DNA of 64,000 bases from Calycina herbarum. Taxonomy: Eukaryota > Ascomycota > Leotiomycetes > Helotiales > Pezizellaceae. Below are positions 60,624 to 64,000 of this stretch, in pieces. Location: NCBI GenBank assembly GCA_001414485.1, contig LLEY01000042.1, positions 361,563-425,562 on the forward strand. The letters are read 5' to 3'. The position numbers were made by a program, and so were the translations under genes. The notes beneath the pieces are model-generated. The model did no database searches and was not told the DNA's origin. It worked only from the letters and a program-made list of their open reading frames with translations. Every line of letters begins with the position of its first letter. Within the stretch, counting starts at the first letter, position 1.

Positions 60624-61074
60624 CTAATTTTCAAACACCGCATCTTCCAGCTTCGCTCGAATACCAGAAATACACTTCTCTTTGTCTCCTTTGGCATCGA
60701 TGCCACAAATAGCAACAATTTTATCCCTGGACTTCATTCCTCGAACAACTTCCACATCTGACTTGGGACATCGAAATATCTGGACAAGAACAAGAATCAG
60801 CTTCTTCTCTAGTCTACCTACCTACTTATACATCCCAAATGCTACTTGATATTAAGAGGGAGAGCTAACTAACACTGCTAAAAACTTCTCTGACAGCTTT
60901 ATTTGCCTCTCCTTCCCGGGCTTGAGCAGAGACGCAGACTTCTATTGTAGATTCGGAGATGGAAATTATTCCTTCTCGCTGCTTGCTTGCGCCTGGTTTG
61001 ACGTGGCAGTTGAGGTAGATTTTTAATAGTGCGGATTTTGAGGATATGAGGCGGATTGCTGGGTGTGAGGCCAT
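60624..61074 (-). CDS. DUF167/YggU family protein
   Basis: Two exons, 61074-60874 and 60779-60624, giving 118 aa. The start MASHPAIRL was chosen because it begins the family-sized protein; the frame is open 65 codons upstream. Family blocks are YLNCHVKPGASKQREGI, VCVSAQAREGEANKAVREVF and, after the intron, FRCPKSDVEVVRGMKSRDKIVAI. This matches the small conserved YggU/C15orf40 family, found from bacteria to humans, whose role is not established. The intron (GTTAGT donor) is 94 nt. It is divergently placed to the SAK/HAD gene. Confidence 0.85.
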
Positions 61075-61500
61075 GGCACAAATAATCAAGCTCTTAATCA
61101 AATGAGAGGAATTCGAATTTGGTGAGAGTGAATTCTTTAATGAAAGTGCACGAACGGGCGCCTCGGCTACCATAGCCGCCCCAAAACCAATGGGAAATAT
61201 TAGCTCGGGGCTACTTGTACCAGCTCCAGAGTCAGTCAATTCGCTGCCAACCCCAAAAGAATAATTCAAAGGCTAATCTACCTCGAATCTACCACAAAAA
61301 TACGGCTCTCCTTTGGAAGACTTCACGACTTCGGGCACTGCCATTTGGCAGGATGGCAGGCCGATCCAATGGAAACGCAAATGGAGTGCAGTACACAGTG
61401 ACTGCACTCAATCGCTGGTCTGTCGCAAACAAACAATTACCTTGTGAGTTATAACCGGATCTACGAGAAAGTTTGCTGCTCATCAAATTTAGTGGTCGAA
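61075..61500. promoter_or_regulatory. divergent upstream region, DUF167 and SAK/HAD genes
   Basis: 426 bp between two divergent starts. No specific site is claimed. Confidence 0.35.
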
Positions 61501-63177
61501 ATGATCAAGGCAATTCACGTTTACGATTTCGATAACACTCGTAAGTAACACCATCTGCAATGCGCCCGCACACGTTCTGACACGATCCCAGTCTTCAACA
61601 GCCCCTTACCAAACCCGAAACTATGGAATGGACCTACGATAGGCTTTCTGCAGACACAAGAAGGTATCCAGTCCGGCGGATGGTGGCATGATGCCCGAAT
61701 CCTCGGAGCTACTGGCGAGGGCGTTGAGAAGGAAGAGCCTCGTGCTTGGGAGGGCTGGTGGAACGAACGAATTGTCGAACTCATCAGGCTCAGTATGCAG
61801 CAGAAAGATGCCCTCACAGTTCTTCTTACTGGTCGTGCCGAGCCTGCATTTGCAGCTCTGATCAAGAAGATGCTTGCTGCCAAAGGCCTCGAGTTTGATA
61901 TGATTTCGTTGAAACCCACACGCGGACCAAACCAGGAATTCTTCTCGAGTACAATGAATTTTAAGCAATGCTTTTTGGAAAGCTTGACGGAGACATACAA
62001 GGTGGCAGAGGAAATCAGGATCTATGAGGACCGACCCCGTCATGTCAAGGCTTTCAGAGATTATTTCACCGACTACAATAGACGTCAAAATGGCATGGGT
62101 GGAGCACCAACTCGTGGCCCCATTGTCGCAGAGGTAGTCCAGGTTGCTGATGGTGCTACACAACTGGATCCTGTCATTGAAACAGCTGAAGTTCAACGTT
62201 TGCTCAATGACCATAATACCCAAGTCACCAAAGCTCGACGAGGCACCCGTCTTCAGATCAAAAAGACAGTTTTCTATACCGGATATCTGATCAGCAACAC
62301 TGACACTCAGCAGCTACTTACGTTAGCTCAACTCCCACCCAACATGCCAGATGCAGAGATGAAGTTCCTCGCGAACAACGTTCTCATCACCCCTCGCCCC
62401 GCCCCAGAGAGCATCCTTGAGAAGGTTGGTGGCATGGGCAGTAAGACTACCTGGGAAGTCACAGGTACAGCAGTCTTTGAGAGCAAGATCTGGGCTGCGT
62501 GCGTGAAACCTGTTCCTGAAACCGCAAAGTACTATACCGAAAACCCAACTCCAATTGTGGTGCTCGCTCTTCGAAAAGGTGCTCGTCCAATCGACGCAGG
62601 TAAGATCCAAAATTGGCAGCCTGTCCCACCAGAGAAGCAGTTTGTGTTTGAGAGTACTGTTGGCGAGAAGATCTTGCTTCGCATAGAAGAAGAGAATCCC
62701 ACAGAAAACGAATATGAGAGTCTGTTTCCAAACAAAGCTCTGAAGCGGAAACATGATGACGATGACACGAGACAGTCAAGTGGCTCATATGGAAACAACA
62801 ACAATGGTGGTCACGGAGGTGGAAGAAACCACAACCAAAAGGAGAATTACAATTCAAGGGGTGGCCGTGGAGGACGCGGCAATCGTGGAAATGGAGGCGG
62901 CAGAGGAGGCCGTGGTAATAATGGTCGGGGAGGTCGAGGACGCGGTGGTGGCGGAGGCCATGGATACCGATCACTTGATGATGTTGACAGAAATCATACT
63001 GGAACACCTCCTAGCTACAATGCGGCCGTTGCCTACGAGGATTTCCCACCACTTCAAAAGCAATATCAAACTCCTCAACAACTTGTACAGCAACAATTTC
63101 AGCAATACCAAAATTACCAACAGTCAATGCAAGGAAAGGGTGGCAAGCAAGGAAATGGAGAGCTACAGTACAACTAG
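61501..63177 (+). CDS. Swiss-army-knife RNA repair-like protein with HAD domain and RGG tail
   Basis: Two exons, 61501-61540 and 61592-63177, giving 541 aa. It begins MIKAIHVYDFDNTLFNSPLP, with the HAD-type DxDxT motif; the intron falls just after the Thr codon. Then come WNGPTIGFLQ, GWWHDARILG, a second HAD-like element (LTVLLTGRAEPAF), and RIYEDRPRHVKAFRDYF with the acidic metal site. A second domain (TVFYTGYLISNTDTQQLL, VVLALRKGARPIDAGKIQNW) follows. The C-terminus is a long Arg/Gly-rich RGG segment with Asn repeats, then a Gln-rich end, both typical of RNA-binding tails. The fungal family is named from its predicted link to RNA repair; enzymatic activity is not proven here. Confidence 0.82.
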
Positions 63178-63801
63178 TGCAGATGGATTGTTGAGCTCGT
63201 TACATCTTGGGATGTCTCAGATATTAGGTTCCGAACTTGGACTTGAATTTTTATTGTAGGATCATTGAGAGGTAAAAGGATGGCTGCATGCTTGGAGTTG
63301 GCGGATATTGATTTTGAGGATTATTACCTAGTTCACCGAGCAAGGCTTGTGAACTTTGAGATGTATAGGGGTATGGCATACGTATTGATGTATGTATGAA
63401 TTAGTATGATATTCTTCATACTAGCCATTAGGCAGATTCAATTCATGAAACTTTCATGTATTTTTTGTTGCCCATGGGCACTTCTCCTGGGCGATCAGTA
63501 TGAAAAAGGGTTGAGCGATGAGAACTCTTACTACGAATGACTAGTATAAGTGCCAGTTAAAAATATATGAATAACATTCTTAGGTATTCGTTAAATACTG
63601 TGAACCAGAGAGGAATTATTTAGTTTCAGTGAATTAAAGAGGGAACAAAAAATCCAATGCCACGCTCTGCACATGCTACGTAAGAGTTGGGGCCATTACT
63701 CGTGGGACACCTAAGCGAACCCCACCAAATTGACACTTATTACTTAAAAATCTATTATAATTTAAACTTCAAGTCTTTTGCCTTAAAACTTATATATATT
63801 A
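63178..63801. other. intergenic, leading into a decayed transposon
   Basis: AT-rich spacer with no open frame of note. The stretch GTGGGACACCTAAGCGAACC near 63703 may lie near the end of the transposon whose transposase remnant follows, but no matching terminal repeat is visible in this window. Confidence 0.35.
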
Positions 63802-64000
63802 TTAATGAATAGTTGCTAATCCTTTAACTTTGATAACATCTTCTAACTTATAAGTTAATCGCTCAGTATATCGCCTATAATCACGTGGATCTACTAGATC
63901 CCAAAGCCTTTGGATCTCCCTAATCAACGCTTCCTTAGAAGTCAGGATAAAAGGTAACTTTTTTAGCTCTTCTTTCATCCACCGCTAGACCTTCTCAATT
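63802..64000 (-). pseudogene. C-terminal remnant of a Tc1/mariner-like transposase
   Basis: On the minus strand, from the right edge, one frame reads IEKV-stop-RWMKEELKKLPFIL, then SKEALIREIQRLWDLVDP, RDYRRYTERLTYKLEDVIKVKGLATIH and TAA at 63802-63804. This is the usual C-terminal end of Tc1/mariner transposases (IEHVW..LK, then DVIKAKG-type end). An in-frame TAG sits where family members have Trp (TGG), and the whole segment is AT-rich. The copy is inactive. The rest of the element lies outside the window. Confidence 0.75.

Overview
This window is nuclear DNA of a filamentous ascomycete fungus. Genes carry short introns (mostly 40-75 nt) with GTAAGT-like donors and CTAAC/CTGAC branch sites. 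Several proteins belong to fungal or eukaryotic families: Tan1, Ubp2, Sec14, Hpc2, Bsd2, Cbp6. Gene content and the AT-rich decayed repeats would fit a leotiomycete such as a Botrytis/Sclerotinia relative, but that placement is inference. I see no tRNA, rRNA or CRISPR, and no biosynthetic cluster.

Layout. 1-7 kb: end of an Ecd/SGT1 gene, a divergent phosphotransferase-fold gene, and the tRNA acetylation cofactor TAN1. 7-13 kb: an intron-like tandem array, two Ser/Thr-rich single-pass membrane proteins, and a small inverted-repeat element. 15-18.7 kb: an unrecognised conserved-looking gene and a small gene broken by an in-frame TAG. 18.7-22.6 kb: a gene-free repeat island. 22.6-40.3 kb: a dense housekeeping block with phosphoglycerate mutase, MED9, tubulin cofactor C, the complex I subunit NDUFA11/NUO21.3b, a UBP2-type deubiquitinase, a ferric reductase-like oxidoreductase, prefoldin 3 and SEC14. 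42.9-54.2 kb: HPC2 (HIR complex), mitochondrial citrate carrier, CBP6/UQCC2, BSD2 and protein-isoaspartate methyltransferase. 54.2-58.2 kb: a gene-free block with a degenerate tandem repeat. 58.2-63.2 kb: a Q-rich protein, a DUF167 protein and a SAK/HAD-domain RNA repair-like protein. The right edge enters a decayed mariner-like transposase.

The genes do not form a pathway. They are ordinary cellular functions, often in divergent pairs sharing 300-900 bp upstream regions. Three mitochondrial proteins (NDUFA11, citrate carrier, CBP6) are present but unlinked. Exon borders below were worked out by hand from splice signals, reading frame and family conservation.

The most unusual signals are the array of seven similar intron-like units (7565-8371, minus strand), the in-frame TAG at 18449 inside an otherwise continuous small gene, the 19.3-21.6 kb repeat family, and the 54.7-56.0 kb degenerate tandem repeat.
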